Positions 1-9,146 of a stretch of 64,000 nt of DNA are shown here, piece after piece. The DNA is taken from NCBI GenBank assembly GCA_029027825.1, contig CP093399.1:1488001-1552000 (forward strand), written 5' to 3'. Made by a program: the position numbers and the translations under genes. The number at the start of each line of letters is the position of its first letter. Position 1 is the stretch's first letter. The stretch is from Rs1 sp029027825. GTDB taxonomy: Bacteria > Pseudomonadota > Gammaproteobacteria > Pseudomonadales > Balneatricaceae. Below the pieces are notes generated by a model. That model did not search any database. It worked only from the letters and a program-made list of their open reading frames with translations, and was not told the origin of the DNA.

Positions 1-227
1 GTAATAACCGGTAGTACAGAAAAAATCATTTTGGCGATGGCGTTTTCGGTCAGTTCCGTCGTCCAATCTATCGAATTAGAAAAAAAGTATCTGCCGGTGA
101 CATCCGCACAAGTCAGTAACATTAATAAGAATAGGGTAGTCGCGGCAATTGCCTCTAGCGTAAAAGCAATGTATTTAACCGGCCCTTGTTCAGAGTAGTG
201 AGTGTTTAACCAGTGAATAAAAGGCAA
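1..227 (-). CDS. dctQ: TRAP transporter small membrane subunit DctQ (partial)
   Basis: The reverse strand encodes the N-terminal 75 residues of a DctQ-type protein; the rest lies beyond the window edge. A hydrophobic stretch at about residues 24-42 ends in TCADVTGRYFF, and is followed by an ELTE motif. Both are typical of the small integral-membrane subunit of TRAP transporters, which bridges the periplasmic binding protein and the large permease. No ATG lies in this frame. The best start is a TTG at 227-225 with AGGAG eight bases upstream. The binding-protein gene dctP lies upstream on the same strand, 361 bases away, so this is one transporter locus with an unusually wide gap. The family call rests on the motifs; the substrate is unknown. 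Confidence 0.72.
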   Translation of the reverse strand, partial: MPFIHWLNTHYSEQGPVKYIAFTLEAIAATTLFLLMLLTCADVTGRYFFSNSIDWTTELTENAIAKMIFSVLPVI

Positions 228-588
228 AGATATGCTCCTAAAAACTAAGATGTTTACCGCTTGTGGGGCGGATAAACTAAGTGAAATCTTATGGTTTTCA
301 ATCTAATAAAAGTCCCCTGAGATTTTCACAAACCCGCTCTGCAATAATCTGTGAGATAAAGCAGCTCTACCAGGGTTATAAAAGTCGCTGTTATTGATCG
401 AGACCTCTGATCATCACTCCTGTTCAGTAAAGGGGAGTGATTACTGGTTTTGCTGCTCTATTGCACAGTCAATATTATTTGCAAAATTTTAGTTGTCGAT
501 TAAATAGGGGGATATTAAGTTGATGCTAGGTGGTTATATAGATAACCCGCACTTCTATAATGGAGGTGCCCTAGCTACATTCTATGAT
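228..588. other. dctP-dctQ intergenic region with a stem-loop
   Basis: This 361-base gap contains an 8-bp inverted repeat, ATCACTCC at 413-420 and GGAGTGAT at 434-441. In the dctP direction it could be a partial terminator or a processing site lowering dctQ expression relative to dctP, but there is no strong U tract. A 10-base match to the family-1 element end (GAGACCTCTG) occurs at 400-409; it may be chance. No gene is visible. Confidence 0.35.
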
Positions 589-1611
589 TTATTTATAGCT
601 GCGAGCAATTTGACGAATTTCGGCAAGTGCCGCTTTTGCATCAACATCACGTTTTTCGACGAGTTTGTACCAAGTTTCATCCATGCCCTGGGTTAAATCA
701 CGAAACTCCTGAGCCATCTTATCGTTTTCGCCGACCATAATAATATTAACACCGGCCTCTTTCGCCGCTTGCAGTCCCGCTTTGTCCGCGGCATCCCATG
801 CAGCTCCAGCCATGGCTGCTAACTTCTCGCCAGATACCTGACGAATTGCAGCGCGATCTTTCTCGCTGAGCTTGGCCATGAAATCTGGAGAGATTAACAT
901 CGAAAAACTACCTAGATACATGCCGCCGGGGAGGGCGACGACGTTTTTCGCCACTTCTTTCAAGCGCAGTGTCTTTTGCTCGCCCATCGGAATAAAGATG
1001 CCGTCGATCACTCCTTGTTGCATCATCTCATAGACCTTGGTTGCCGGGGCGCCAACCGCAGTTACGCCCATACGTTTGCCCAGCTCCCCTTGAATTCCTC
1101 CGCCTAGGCGAATTTTTCTAGATTTCAAGTCAGATAAACTAGTGATAGGCTCTGCTAAGTGTATTTGTCCGGGACCGTGAGTGAATAAGGTGAGAACTTC
1201 AAGTCCTTCATGTTCATTGGCTTTGGCGAAATATTTATTGAAGACTTTCCAGTGCGCAACGGAGGCCGCTTCCGCATTCACCCCTAACAGTGGGATTTCG
1301 ATAGCCTGAGTCAATTTAAAACGCCCGGGAACATAACCGTGATAACCAAAGCTCGCATCTACCGCTCCATCTTCAACCAAATCAAACATGGTCTTTGGAT
1401 GGCCTAAACCGTATTCCATTTTTATTTTGACTCTGCCCTGGGTCGCTTTTTCTACCCAGCCTGCCCACGTCGGCCAAACGGTGGCATTTTGCGCGTGAGT
1501 AGGAGGTAGCCAAGTGCCATCTTTTAACGTTGTCTCGGCAAAAGAAGCGTGGGAGACGCTAATGCCGAAGGCAACAAGACTGGCCTTTTTTAGGACTTTT
1601 GTGGTTATCAT
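589..1611 (-). CDS. dctP: TRAP transporter periplasmic substrate-binding protein
   Basis: This 340-residue protein has a signal peptide ending near the ASFAE site at about residue 25. The body is typical of the DctP family: PTW near residue 47, then the segment with RLGG and the VYEMMQQGVIDG motif around residues 165-205. It captures a carboxylate-type ligand in the periplasm and passes it to the DctQ/DctM membrane complex for sodium-driven uptake. AGGAG lies just upstream of the ATG at 1611. A partial dctQ follows downstream on the same strand. The substrate cannot be read from the sequence. Confidence 0.9.
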   Translation of the reverse strand: MITTKVLKKASLVAFGISVSHASFAETTLKDGTWLPPTHAQNATVWPTWAGWVEKATQGRVKIKMEYGLGHPKTMFDLVEDGAVDASFGYHGYVPGRFKLTQAIEIPLLGVNAEAASVAHWKVFNKYFAKANEHEGLEVLTLFTHGPGQIHLAEPITSLSDLKSRKIRLGGGIQGELGKRMGVTAVGAPATKVYEMMQQGVIDGIFIPMGEQKTLRLKEVAKNVVALPGGMYLGSFSMLISPDFMAKLSEKDRAAIRQVSGEKLAAMAGAAWDAADKAGLQAAKEAGVNIIMVGENDKMAQEFRDLTQGMDETWYKLVEKRDVDAKAALAEIRQIARSYK

Positions 1612-2155
1612 TTATATTGCTCCTGGGTGGGGTATTTATGAGCCTGTATATTTATTCTGAATCACTGTGAAGCCATTGATTCAAGTTTATAATATCTGCT
1701 CTATTATTTTTGTTATTAATCAAAATCTTATGTTTTTTTGTGATTATTGTATTGTGATACCCGAAGTAATATAGCATCTTCATGATGAAAATTTAAGCAA
1801 CTATGTTAAACAAGCACGGACTGAAGATAACGTATTTATTAAATTCTATTACACAGCCTATGTGCAAATAATTATTTCTATATTGGAATAAGTGTAGAAC
1901 ATTTTTTTAAAAACTTGAAGGAGTGTCGAGCTGTTTTTTACCGACATATTGGTATTATAAACGGCAGCGAAAATTATGCGGGTTAGGGGAGGGATTTAAG
2001 GGGTGATTTACAATCAATATCGTCAGAGAGATAGCAATATCGACCGTACAATCAAGCCTTTGTTGAATAATTATATGTATAATGCGATCAATTCAGAGAT
2101 CCCTTACGGGGTACTTAAAATAATTTTATCAAAGATCTCAATTTAGGCGGCAAAC
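1612..2155. other. Divergent intergenic region, nothing recognised
   Basis: These 544 AT-rich bases separate the divergent dctP and PaaX-type genes. They must carry both promoters and possibly the operator of the regulator. I see no open gene, no RNA gene and no clear repeat. Confidence 0.4.
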
Positions 2156-3067
2156 GTGCAGGCAATCGATGAGCTAATAAACAACTTTAAACAGCAGCGT
2201 CCTATTAGAGGTGGTTCGCTGATTATGAGTATCTATGGTGATGCGATAGAGCCGCGAGGCGGCGTGGTTTGGCTGGGCAGTTTGATCAATCTGCTTGAGC
2301 CTCTAGGGCTAAATCAGCGCTTAGTACGCACATCTATTTTTCGGCTAGCCAAAGATGGTTGGCTTGCATCGGATCAGTGTGGTCGAAGAAGTTACTATAA
2401 AATTAGTACAGCGGGGCTGCGTCGCTTCCAAGTGGCTTTTAATCGAGTCTATGGAGAATTACACCCACCATGGCAAGGGCAGTGGGATATATTGATGACC
2501 GCCGCACTGGATCAAGATAGCCGGACAGTACTAAAAAAAGAGTTGAGCTGGCAAGGGTTTGCCAGTGTCTCATCAGGGGTGTTGGCTCACCCAAATTGTG
2601 ACGAGTTGGAACTGCGTAATACTTTAAAGGAGCTGAAAGTCCTCGATCGTGTGATTCATATGAAATCCCAATTGCAGGGCGATAATGCCACAGATACTCT
2701 ACAGAATTTAGTCGCCCGCTGGTGGGGGTTAGCTGAATTATCTGAACAATACCAAGCTTTCAACAACCTATTTAATCCGATACTGCAACAGTTAAACACC
2801 TCTGCAGAACCTGACCCACAAGCTTGCTTCTTACTACGTACTTTACTGATCCACCAATACCGCAGAATTTTGTTGAAAGATCCTCATCTACCACAGCAAT
2901 TATTACCTAGCGATTGGGTGGGAGGTGCAGCTCGCGAGCTTTGCCAGGCTATTTATACCTTGGTCTATCGATCAGCAGAACAGTTTTTGAGTCAAACTTT
3001 AGTGACAGTTGAAGGTCAGTTACCGGCACCTAACCAGCAGTTTTATCAGCGTTTTGGCGGGATTTGA
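2156..3067 (+). CDS. paaX: PaaX-family transcriptional regulator
   Basis: This is a 303-residue PaaX-type repressor. The N-terminal winged helix (about residues 20-95) includes GGSLIMSIYGDAI, the segment LVRTSIFRLAKDGWL and the GRRSYY element. The C-terminal PaaX region contains the WDILM and WQGFASVSSGV segments. The founding member represses phenylacetate catabolism and responds to phenylacetyl-CoA, but no paa catabolic operon is present here, so the target is open. It starts with GTG at 2156, preceded by AGGCGG. It lies 117 bases upstream of fabV on the same strand and could be cotranscribed with it. Family assignment is firm; function is inferred. Confidence 0.85.
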   Translation: MQAIDELINNFKQQRPIRGGSLIMSIYGDAIEPRGGVVWLGSLINLLEPLGLNQRLVRTSIFRLAKDGWLASDQCGRRSYYKISTAGLRRFQVAFNRVYGELHPPWQGQWDILMTAALDQDSRTVLKKELSWQGFASVSSGVLAHPNCDELELRNTLKELKVLDRVIHMKSQLQGDNATDTLQNLVARWWGLAELSEQYQAFNNLFNPILQQLNTSAEPDPQACFLLRTLLIHQYRRILLKDPHLPQQLLPSDWVGGAARELCQAIYTLVYRSAEQFLSQTLVTVEGQLPAPNQQFYQRFGGI

Positions 3068-3184
3068 GCCACCCTCTCGCAACTATCCAGCGAAGAAGTT
3101 CGATTCTCAGTGATAGCATTTTTAAAATAACAAAATTTAAGGTATCTTAGTTGCAGTTGAACTAAATAAGAGAAGCACTTAAGT

Positions 3185-4378
3185 ATGATTATTAAACCAA
3201 AAATTCGTGGCTTTATCTGTACCACTACGCATCCTGAGGGATGTTTATCTAATATACGTGAACAAATTGCCTATGTGAAAAGCCAAGGTGAGATTACAGA
3301 TGGACCAAAACGGGTCTTAATAATAGGCGCCTCTAGTGGTTATGGTTTGTCATCTCGGGTTGCCGCCGCTTTTGGTAGTGGCGCCGCTACCATTGGGGTG
3401 TTTTTTGAAAAGCCAGCAACAGAGACTAAGTCGGGTACTGCAGGTTGGCACAACAGTGCGGCATTCACCGCAGAGGCAGAAAAAGCCGGCTTGTATGCCA
3501 AGAGCTTAAATGGCGATGCATTCAGTCATCAAGCGAAACAAAAAACCATTGATTTGATTAAGGCGGATTTGGCTCAGGTTGATTTAGTTATCTACTCTCT
3601 AGCATCCCCAGTGCGCAAATTACCGGATAGCGGTGAGTTAATTCGCTCGACGTTAAAGCCGATTGGCGATCCTTACAAGTCGACCGCGATTAACACCAAT
3701 AAAGATACCTTGTTTGAAGCGGCCGTTGAACCCGCGACAGAGCAAGAAATTGCCGATACTGTGACGGTAATGGGTGGCGATGACTGGCAGTTATGGATTG
3801 ATGCCCTGTCTGATGCGGGTGTATTAGCGGATGGCTGTAAGACCGTCGCCTATAGTTATATGGGTTCAGATATTACTTGGCCTATATACTGGCACGGAAC
3901 TATCGGTCGAGCAAAACAACACGTTGACCAGATTGCTGCAGTATTAAATACTAAAATGCAGTCTATTGGTGGTCAAGCTAATGTCGCGGTTTTAAAATCG
4001 GTAGTTACTCAGGCAAGTTCTGCTATTCCAGTAATGCCATTGTATTTATCTATGGTGTTTAAAGTGATGAAGGAGAGCAACGTTCACGAAGGTTGCATGG
4101 AGCAAATAGATAGATTGTTCCGCACCGGCCTATACTCGGCTACCGTGGCATACGATGACCATAATCGCTATAGAATGGACGACTGGGAATTGCGTGCCGA
4201 TATTCAAGCGCGCTGTAAAGATATCTGGGAACAAGTAACCGACGATAACGTCTTTGAAATTACTGACTACGCTTACTATAAAGCTGAATTTCTCAAGCTA
4301 TTTGGCTTTGCAATTGCAGGTATTGACTATGAGAAGGAAGTTGATACCTTAGTGCCATTTACCGTAATTGATATCTAG
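3185..4378 (+). CDS. fabV: Trans-2-enoyl-CoA/ACP reductase FabV
   Basis: This 397-residue protein is a full-length FabV, an NADH-dependent enoyl reductase that completes fatty-acid elongation and is naturally triclosan-insensitive. The nucleotide-binding loop GASSGYG is at residues 48-54. The catalytic Tyr-8X-Lys pair is Tyr235 and Lys244 in YWHGTIGRAK, at the positions known for the family. The N-terminal IKPKIRGFICTT segment is also typical. The gene ends at a strong rho-independent terminator. Confidence 0.97.
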   Translation: MIIKPKIRGFICTTTHPEGCLSNIREQIAYVKSQGEITDGPKRVLIIGASSGYGLSSRVAAAFGSGAATIGVFFEKPATETKSGTAGWHNSAAFTAEAEKAGLYAKSLNGDAFSHQAKQKTIDLIKADLAQVDLVIYSLASPVRKLPDSGELIRSTLKPIGDPYKSTAINTNKDTLFEAAVEPATEQEIADTVTVMGGDDWQLWIDALSDAGVLADGCKTVAYSYMGSDITWPIYWHGTIGRAKQHVDQIAAVLNTKMQSIGGQANVAVLKSVVTQASSAIPVMPLYLSMVFKVMKESNVHEGCMEQIDRLFRTGLYSATVAYDDHNRYRMDDWELRADIQARCKDIWEQVTDDNVFEITDYAYYKAEFLKLFGFAIAGIDYEKEVDTLVPFTVIDI

Positions 4379-4420
4379 TTTGGCAAGTTCCTGCTGAATT
4401 TAGCGATTGTATCGCTGTTT

Positions 4421-4449
4421 AAAAAGCCGCTGTAGAGCGGCTTTTTTTT
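4421..4449 (+). terminator. Rho-independent terminator of fabV
   Basis: A GC-rich stem, AAGCCGCT pairing with AGCGGCTT around a short loop, is followed by eight or nine T residues. It lies about 45 bases after the fabV stop codon. Confidence 0.9.
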
Positions 4450-4671
4450 GCCCGGCAAAGCAGGCAAACCCAGTGATTTGAAAGATAGTCATGTCACCCC
4501 GATCAAGGGAGAAAACAATCCGAATGGCAAGGGAATCGTGGGCTAACGGCGAGGTCTGAAGGAAGCCATAGGAAGTAAGGCATAGATAATGCAAATGAAC
4601 CCGCCTCGGCTTGAGTGGGGGGTAAGCGTGCAAAATAGCGTAAAACCCGATACTCGATCAGCAAGGCGAGT

Positions 4672-5515
4672 TTGTTTATTAGTCGGTATGATCGAGATTG
4701 GGTTGTGGATATGAACTTGTTTAAGTGTTACGACACATTGGATCATGACATAATAATTGCTCAATACCGCAAGCAGGTTTGCGATGGTCGTGTATTAAAG
4801 CTGCTATTAGCACTCTTGGGAAGTGGCAAAATGGTAGGTGATAGTCGTGAAGCCATGACAATCGGCAGTCTGCAAGGCGGAGTGATTAGTCCATTGATAG
4901 CGAATGTCTATCTGGATAATTTCGATCAATTCATGAAAAGTAGAGATTATCGTATTATTCCTGATGCGGATGATATATTGACTTTATGCAGATCAGAAAC
5001 TGCCGCGCAAAACGCGTTGAAAGTGGCGTCACGATATTTTGAGGGAACGCTAGAGCTCACAGTGAATCAGACCAAAACTCGTATAGCGCACGGTCGTGAA
5101 GGGACGAAGTTTTTGGGTGTAACAATATTCAAAAAATGTACTAGCGTTCAGGAGAAAAAGTTGCTGTTACTGAAGCTAAAGCATATACGCCGTCGAAACA
5201 CTGGTAACAATATAGAGGGAGTGACCTGCGAATTGAATCCAGTATTGAGGGGTTTTTCGAACTATTTTCGCATAGCGAATTGTTTGAGAGAGCTCAGAAC
5301 TTTGATGGGTTGGGTGCGTAGGCGATTATGTAGCATTTAATTGAAGCAGTGGAAAACGCCAAAAAAGCTAAATAGGCGACTGAGACAATTGAATTATCAG
5401 GGCGTGTATTTTTGGTTGAAAATGGTAAATTGGTGTAGCTTATCTACGCCCGCAATCTCATAGGTTGATGCGCAATGCTTGGTTCCATAAAGAGATGGAG
5501 TGGTACGATATGTCA
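4672..5515 (+). pseudogene. Group II intron reverse transcriptase/maturase, truncated and interrupted
   Basis: The main open piece (4672-5340, 222 residues) covers reverse transcriptase blocks around VVDMNLFKCYDT, the LQGGVISPLIANVYLD block and the catalytic-site block, here PDADD where active enzymes have YADD. It is followed by the maturase region with LRGFSNYF. A TAA at 5338-5340 stops the frame. The maturase tail continues in the same frame to about 5458, then after a frameshift ends with MRNAWFHKEM near 5470-5505. The enzyme N terminus is absent. Loss of the active-site Tyr, the stop and the frameshift show it is dead. Confidence 0.82.
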
Positions 5516-5523
5516 AAGATATG

Positions 5524-5852
5524 CCTGATGAGCCCTGTGTCTCCGCTACAGCAAAAGATGCTTTTAATCTCTTCTCTGTGTCCTCTGTGGTAAAACCAAT
5601 TCTTTAAAGATTTTTTCACCACAGAAGACACAGAAGCGCTGCGCTGCACAGAGGAAAAACAAAACACTACCTGATTAGTGCTGTGTCTTCACAGACTAAC
5701 CAAAAGTAAAAAAAAATTACAAATAAATAACCTGGCTATAATCTAAACCATTATTAAATGCTAAAGATATATTACAATTTCTCTTAACTTGTTGGAATTA
5801 ATAACTTAGTTAGACAACTATCAAGTCAAGCGGAGTATGATGGTCAATCAGG
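5524..5852 (+). mobile_element. Family-3 small inverted-repeat element, copy A (329 bp)
   Basis: It is bounded by CCTGATGAGCC on the left and the inverted partner GGTCAATCAGG on the right, and has no coding capacity. It matches, in reverse orientation and over its whole length, the 329-bp copy at 18615-18943. The flanking octamers AAGATATG and AATATATA agree at six of eight positions, consistent with a decayed 8-bp target duplication. The interior holds an imperfect hairpin with arms near 5575-5592 and 5620-5638 (CTCTGTGTCCTCTGTGGT pairing with ACCACAGAAGACACAG). It is inserted into the group II intron relic. Confidence 0.82.
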
Positions 5853-6023
5853 AATATATATGTCGGGATTATGGTACTAGAGGTGGTGTAAATGGTTGTA
5901 TGAGTCGTACCGTACGTACGGTTGTGAGCCTCTCCCCATTCTGAATATCGGGTTAAATAGTCGATAGGCGTATTGAAGTTTGTGGGATTAAATAGCACAT
6001 TGACAAAATTTCGGGTTTAAATA

Positions 6024-6716
6024 ATGAACAGTGAAAAACAAAAAGCAGTGATTTTACTGTCGGGAGGCTTAGATTCCGCGACTGTATTAGCCATGGCAAC
6101 GGCGCAAAATTATGCTTGTTATGTACTAAGTTTTGATTATGGGCAGCGCTCTATCGTCGAATTACAAGCAGCCAGTAAATTAGCAAAAATCGCCGGTGCT
6201 GTGGAACACAAAATATTGCATATGCCGCTTGATGATTTTGGAGGCTCTGCGCTGACAGATACTAGCATAGTGATGCCCTCTGCAGAGACGGTCTGTGAAT
6301 CGAAAATTCCGGTCACTTATGTTCCTGCCAGAAACACGGTGTTTTTATCATTAGCGCTCGGCTGGGCTGAAGTAATTGAGGCCAATTGTATTTTTATTGG
6401 TGTCAATTCAGTGGACTACTCAGGATATCCGGATTGTCGGCCCGATTTTATAGATGCTTTTGAAAAAATGGCCAATCTGGCAACGAGGGCGGGAGTAGAA
6501 GGCCATAAATTAACTATCGAAACCCCTCTGATGCATTTAACTAAAGGTCAGATTATCGCCAAGGGCTTAGCGTTGGGGGTAGATTACAAAGCAACGGTTT
6601 CCTGTTATCAAGCGGATAGTCAAGGTAGAGCCTGCAATAACTGCGATAGTTGTAAATTGCGTAAGGTTGGTTTTATCCAAGCTGGAATTGACGATCAAAC
6701 CAATTATTTTAAGTAA
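6024..6716 (+). CDS. queC: 7-cyano-7-deazaguanine synthase QueC
   Basis: This 230-residue enzyme makes preQ0 from 7-carboxy-7-deazaguanine, ammonia and ATP in queuosine biosynthesis. The PP-loop SGGLDS is at residues 13-18. VPARNTVFLSLALGWAE and the GVNSVDYSGYPDCRP segment are family signatures. The zinc cysteines are in the C-terminal stretch SCYQ...ACNNCDSCKLR. It stands apart from other queuosine genes and follows the intron relic, so its promoter probably lies in 5941-6020. Confidence 0.96.
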   Translation: MNSEKQKAVILLSGGLDSATVLAMATAQNYACYVLSFDYGQRSIVELQAASKLAKIAGAVEHKILHMPLDDFGGSALTDTSIVMPSAETVCESKIPVTYVPARNTVFLSLALGWAEVIEANCIFIGVNSVDYSGYPDCRPDFIDAFEKMANLATRAGVEGHKLTIETPLMHLTKGQIIAKGLALGVDYKATVSCYQADSQGRACNNCDSCKLRKVGFIQAGIDDQTNYFK

Positions 6717-6979
6717 GTCCGATTGCGGTCTGCTTCGTTAACCGGGGATTTAAGCAGCTCAATATTATTAGCGGCGTGATTATCAGGCTAATCGCAATAC
6801 CTTGCAGCAAAGAGGATCCCTTGGCAGTCTGGGGTTTTATTTGCGTTGATAACCAAGGTTTATTTTATCTAAAGCAGCACTTCTTTTCTAATGTGATTAC
6901 CTTTACAGCTTGCAATTAATCCGTTAAACAGTAAAAATATCTGTCAATCTAGATAGTATCTAAAACTTATTTTCATTGT

Positions 6980-7026
6980 GAGACCTCTGCATAACGTTGC
7001 GAGCGCAGTAGTTATGCAGAGATCTC
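6980..7026. mobile_element. Family-1 element, 47-bp minimal form
   Basis: It consists only of the two ends, GAGACCTCTGCATAAC and GTTATGCAGAGATCTC, around a short core containing GAGCG. It is flanked by perfect 5-bp duplications ATTGT (6975-6979 and 7027-7031). It equals the 139-bp form minus the segment between two GAGCG repeats. Confidence 0.85.
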
Positions 7027-7097
7027 ATTGTATAACTCGCTGAAAATTAATCTTAGATGCTATGCAAATACTTCTCATTATCGTGCTTTTACTTTAA

Positions 7098-7164
7098 CCT
7101 GAATCCGTGGCTTCAAAGTGAATACAGAGTTTATGCAGTGACGCAGTGAAGTCACTGCTGCAGG
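7098..7164. mobile_element. Family-2 element, 67-bp form
   Basis: It runs from CCTGAATCCGTGGCTTCAAA to a right end with ACTGCTGCAGG and closely matches the left half of the copy at 35738. The flanks share TTAA (7094-7097 and 7165-7168), a shorter duplication than elsewhere. It lies 48 bases upstream of nadA, so it may sit in or next to the nadA promoter region. Confidence 0.65.
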
Positions 7165-7212
7165 TTAAAGTGAGTGGATGATTAAACGTCAAACGAACTG
7201 AAAATAAATAGC

Positions 7213-8298
7213 ATGTTAGCAGCCGCCAATATCAAAGAAAGAATTATGGTTCAAGAGCACTTTGCTCATGAGCATCTACCCTCTGAACTCAATCAAGCTG
7301 AAATTGACGCTTACAAAGCCCGTATTAAAATTTTGCTCAAAGAGAAAGATGCCTGTTTAGTCGCGCATTATTACACGGATGCGGTGGTTCAAGAAATCAC
7401 CGAAGAAACCGGTGGCTGTATTTCTGACTCATTGGAAATGGCCCGTTTTGGCAGTGTTCGTCCAGAGCAAACTTTAGTAGTTGCCGGAGTGAAGTTTATG
7501 GGCGAGACTGCAAAAATTCTCAGTCCTGAAAAACGCATCTTAATGCCTACTTTAGAAGCGACTTGTTCATTGGATATCGGCTGTCCAATCGATGAGTTTT
7601 CCGCTTTTTGTGATCAGCATCCCGATCATGTCGTGGTGGTATACGCCAATACTTCAGCAGCGGTTAAAGCGCGGGCTGACTGGGTTGTTACTTCTAGCAT
7701 CGCAGTGGCCGTGGTCAAGCACTTAGAAGAGCAGAATAAAAAAGTTATCTGGGCGCCGGATCGACACTTAGGTCATTATGTACAGCAGCAAACTGGCATT
7801 GAAATGCTGATGTGGCATGGCTCATGTATCGTTCATGAAGAGTTCCAGGCTAAGGGCATACTTGAATTACATAAAATATTTCCCGAGGCTGCGATACTTG
7901 TCCATCCTGAATCACCAGCATCAGTGATTGCGATTGCCGATGCTGTAGGTTCCACTACGCAAATTATCGATGCCGCGGTGCGCATGGATAATCAAAAGTT
8001 CATTGTCGCTACTGATCGAGGTATTTTCTATAAAATGCAACAGGCGGCGCCCGGCAAAGAGTTTATAGCGGCACCGACCGGCGGTAGTGGGGCTACATGT
8101 CGCAGTTGTGCCCACTGTCCTTGGATGGCAATGAATGGGTTACAAAATATCGTAGATAGTTTACAGGCCATCGATAGCGATGTGTCGTGCGCTCAACCAA
8201 CTCCCCATGAAGTGTTTGTCGAGGCTAAGTTAATGGAGCAGGCTAGAATTCCTCTACAGCGAATGCTGGATTTTTCAAAAGCACTGCAGGCGCACTAG
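7213..8298 (+). CDS. nadA: Quinolinate synthase NadA
   Basis: NadA condenses iminoaspartate with dihydroxyacetone phosphate to quinolinate in NAD synthesis and uses a [4Fe-4S] cluster. This 361-residue protein shows the three cysteine regions: TCSLDIGCP, HGSCIVHEEF and CRSCAHCPWMAMNG. It also has the conserved VAHYYTD, GETAKILSPEK and HPESP motifs. The first in-frame ATG is at 7213. An ATG at 7246 gives a length closer to other family members, so the start is uncertain. No other NAD gene is adjacent. Confidence 0.96.
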   Translation: MLAAANIKERIMVQEHFAHEHLPSELNQAEIDAYKARIKILLKEKDACLVAHYYTDAVVQEITEETGGCISDSLEMARFGSVRPEQTLVVAGVKFMGETAKILSPEKRILMPTLEATCSLDIGCPIDEFSAFCDQHPDHVVVVYANTSAAVKARADWVVTSSIAVAVVKHLEEQNKKVIWAPDRHLGHYVQQQTGIEMLMWHGSCIVHEEFQAKGILELHKIFPEAAILVHPESPASVIAIADAVGSTTQIIDAAVRMDNQKFIVATDRGIFYKMQQAAPGKEFIAAPTGGSGATCRSCAHCPWMAMNGLQNIVDSLQAIDSDVSCAQPTPHEVFVEAKLMEQARIPLQRMLDFSKALQAH

Positions 8299-8411
8299 CA
8301 AACGGTCGGTTTTTACTGATCGTTGCTAGAGAGAGGGGCTTTGAGACAGAATCGGAAAAGTGCATAAATTCTGGTTCTGCGCGATAGATTTGTCTCTTCT
8401 CGGACAGGTAG

Positions 8412-8801
8412 CTAGTCTAGTTCTTGGAACTGTTTAGTTAAGTGGTATAACTTAGATTCAAACACGGTTTCCAAGTCATTTAATCTCTCATTGATACTAG
8501 CTTTGATTTCATCACGTTTTTGTTTGGGTCTATCGGTGATTAATTGACGCAGCTCTTCTGTCACTAGTAACAAAATAGGAGCGACGTGCTGAGGCTTGAG
8601 GGAGTTGTTTTGCAGATCACTTTGGATATGATTTTGCCCTCTGGCAAAGCGAAATTTTTTACTTTTAGCTAACAGAGAGTTAGGTTGTCGCTGGTAGTAT
8701 ATTTTCAGCACATCACTTCGCGACTCACGGGTCAAAGTGTATTTGATTACATCGGCAGTGGAGGTGACGCCTATCTGCTCAAGGTTTGGAAAATCTGACA
8801 T
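8412..8801 (-). CDS. DUF3461 family protein
   Basis: This 129-residue protein is soluble, with no signal or membrane segment. It begins with MSDFPNLEQIGV and contains DVLKIYYQR and KFRFARGQ, which I recognise as the conserved DUF3461 core of gammaproteobacteria. The C-terminal 50 residues are charged and probably helical. It is convergent with nadA. Function is unknown. Confidence 0.75.
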   Translation of the reverse strand: MSDFPNLEQIGVTSTADVIKYTLTRESRSDVLKIYYQRQPNSLLAKSKKFRFARGQNHIQSDLQNNSLKPQHVAPILLLVTEELRQLITDRPKQKRDEIKASINERLNDLETVFESKLYHLTKQFQELD

Positions 8802-9146
8802 GTTAATCCCTGTAATTGTGGCGCACTAACCAAATATCCCTAAGTCAGCGACGAAAAAGCTTAATGAGGGTGCGAAAATTAGCTTAGGCTGGTGAAATAT
8901 GTACAGCCAGTACAAAGCTTAAGCTTAGCACTAAATTGGCTGATTTTACCTACCTTAACTGAACTCAAATAATAAATCAGCAACTCAGTAAGCGACACGC
9001 TGAGTCGATTACTGAGTTGAGGCTTCAACTTAAACCATTAACAAACTTTAGCAGGTATAGACTGGACGCAGTGCATTGATTAACAATGAATCACTGGAAC
9101 CCGCTGAGGCGGGTCAGTCAATAGCTTTATCTATCTTATTTGGTGA
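8802..9146. other. Intergenic region, nothing recognised
   Basis: These 345 bases lie between two reverse-strand genes. They contain repeated small motifs around ACTGAGTTGA and GAGTCGATTACTGAG (about 8960-9020) and the GC-rich hairpin CCCGCTGAGGCGGG near 9101. That hairpin is followed on the + strand by no U tract; it may be the end signal of the aminotransferase gene on the reverse strand. No gene is visible. Confidence 0.35.

Larger units (their letters stand above)
4480..5940 (+). mobile_element. Decayed, internally deleted group II intron
   Basis: The relic has three parts in order. At about 4500-4640 is a domain-I-like stretch containing CTAACGGCGAGGTCTGAAGG and CCGCCTCGGCTTGAG, which resembles conserved intron RNA. 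At 4672-5515 is a truncated reverse transcriptase/maturase. At about 5900-5926 is a shortened domain-V-like hairpin in which GTCGTAC pairs with GTACGGT. The N-terminal reverse transcriptase blocks are missing, so the domain I region joins directly to the middle of the protein. A 329-bp family-3 element (5524-5852) sits between the maturase end and domain V. The intron cannot be active; its exact boundaries are inferred. Confidence 0.7.

Noticed and set aside
400..409. GAGACCTCTG match to the family-1 end
   Set aside because: Ten bases with no partner end or duplication can occur by chance.
4400..4764. Two overlapping reverse-strand open frames
   Set aside because: They overlap the fabV terminator and the group II intron relic, have no family features and no ribosome-binding site.
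5458..5667. Reverse frame of 69 codons
   Set aside because: It lies mostly in the family-3 element, with low-complexity composition due to the internal hairpin.
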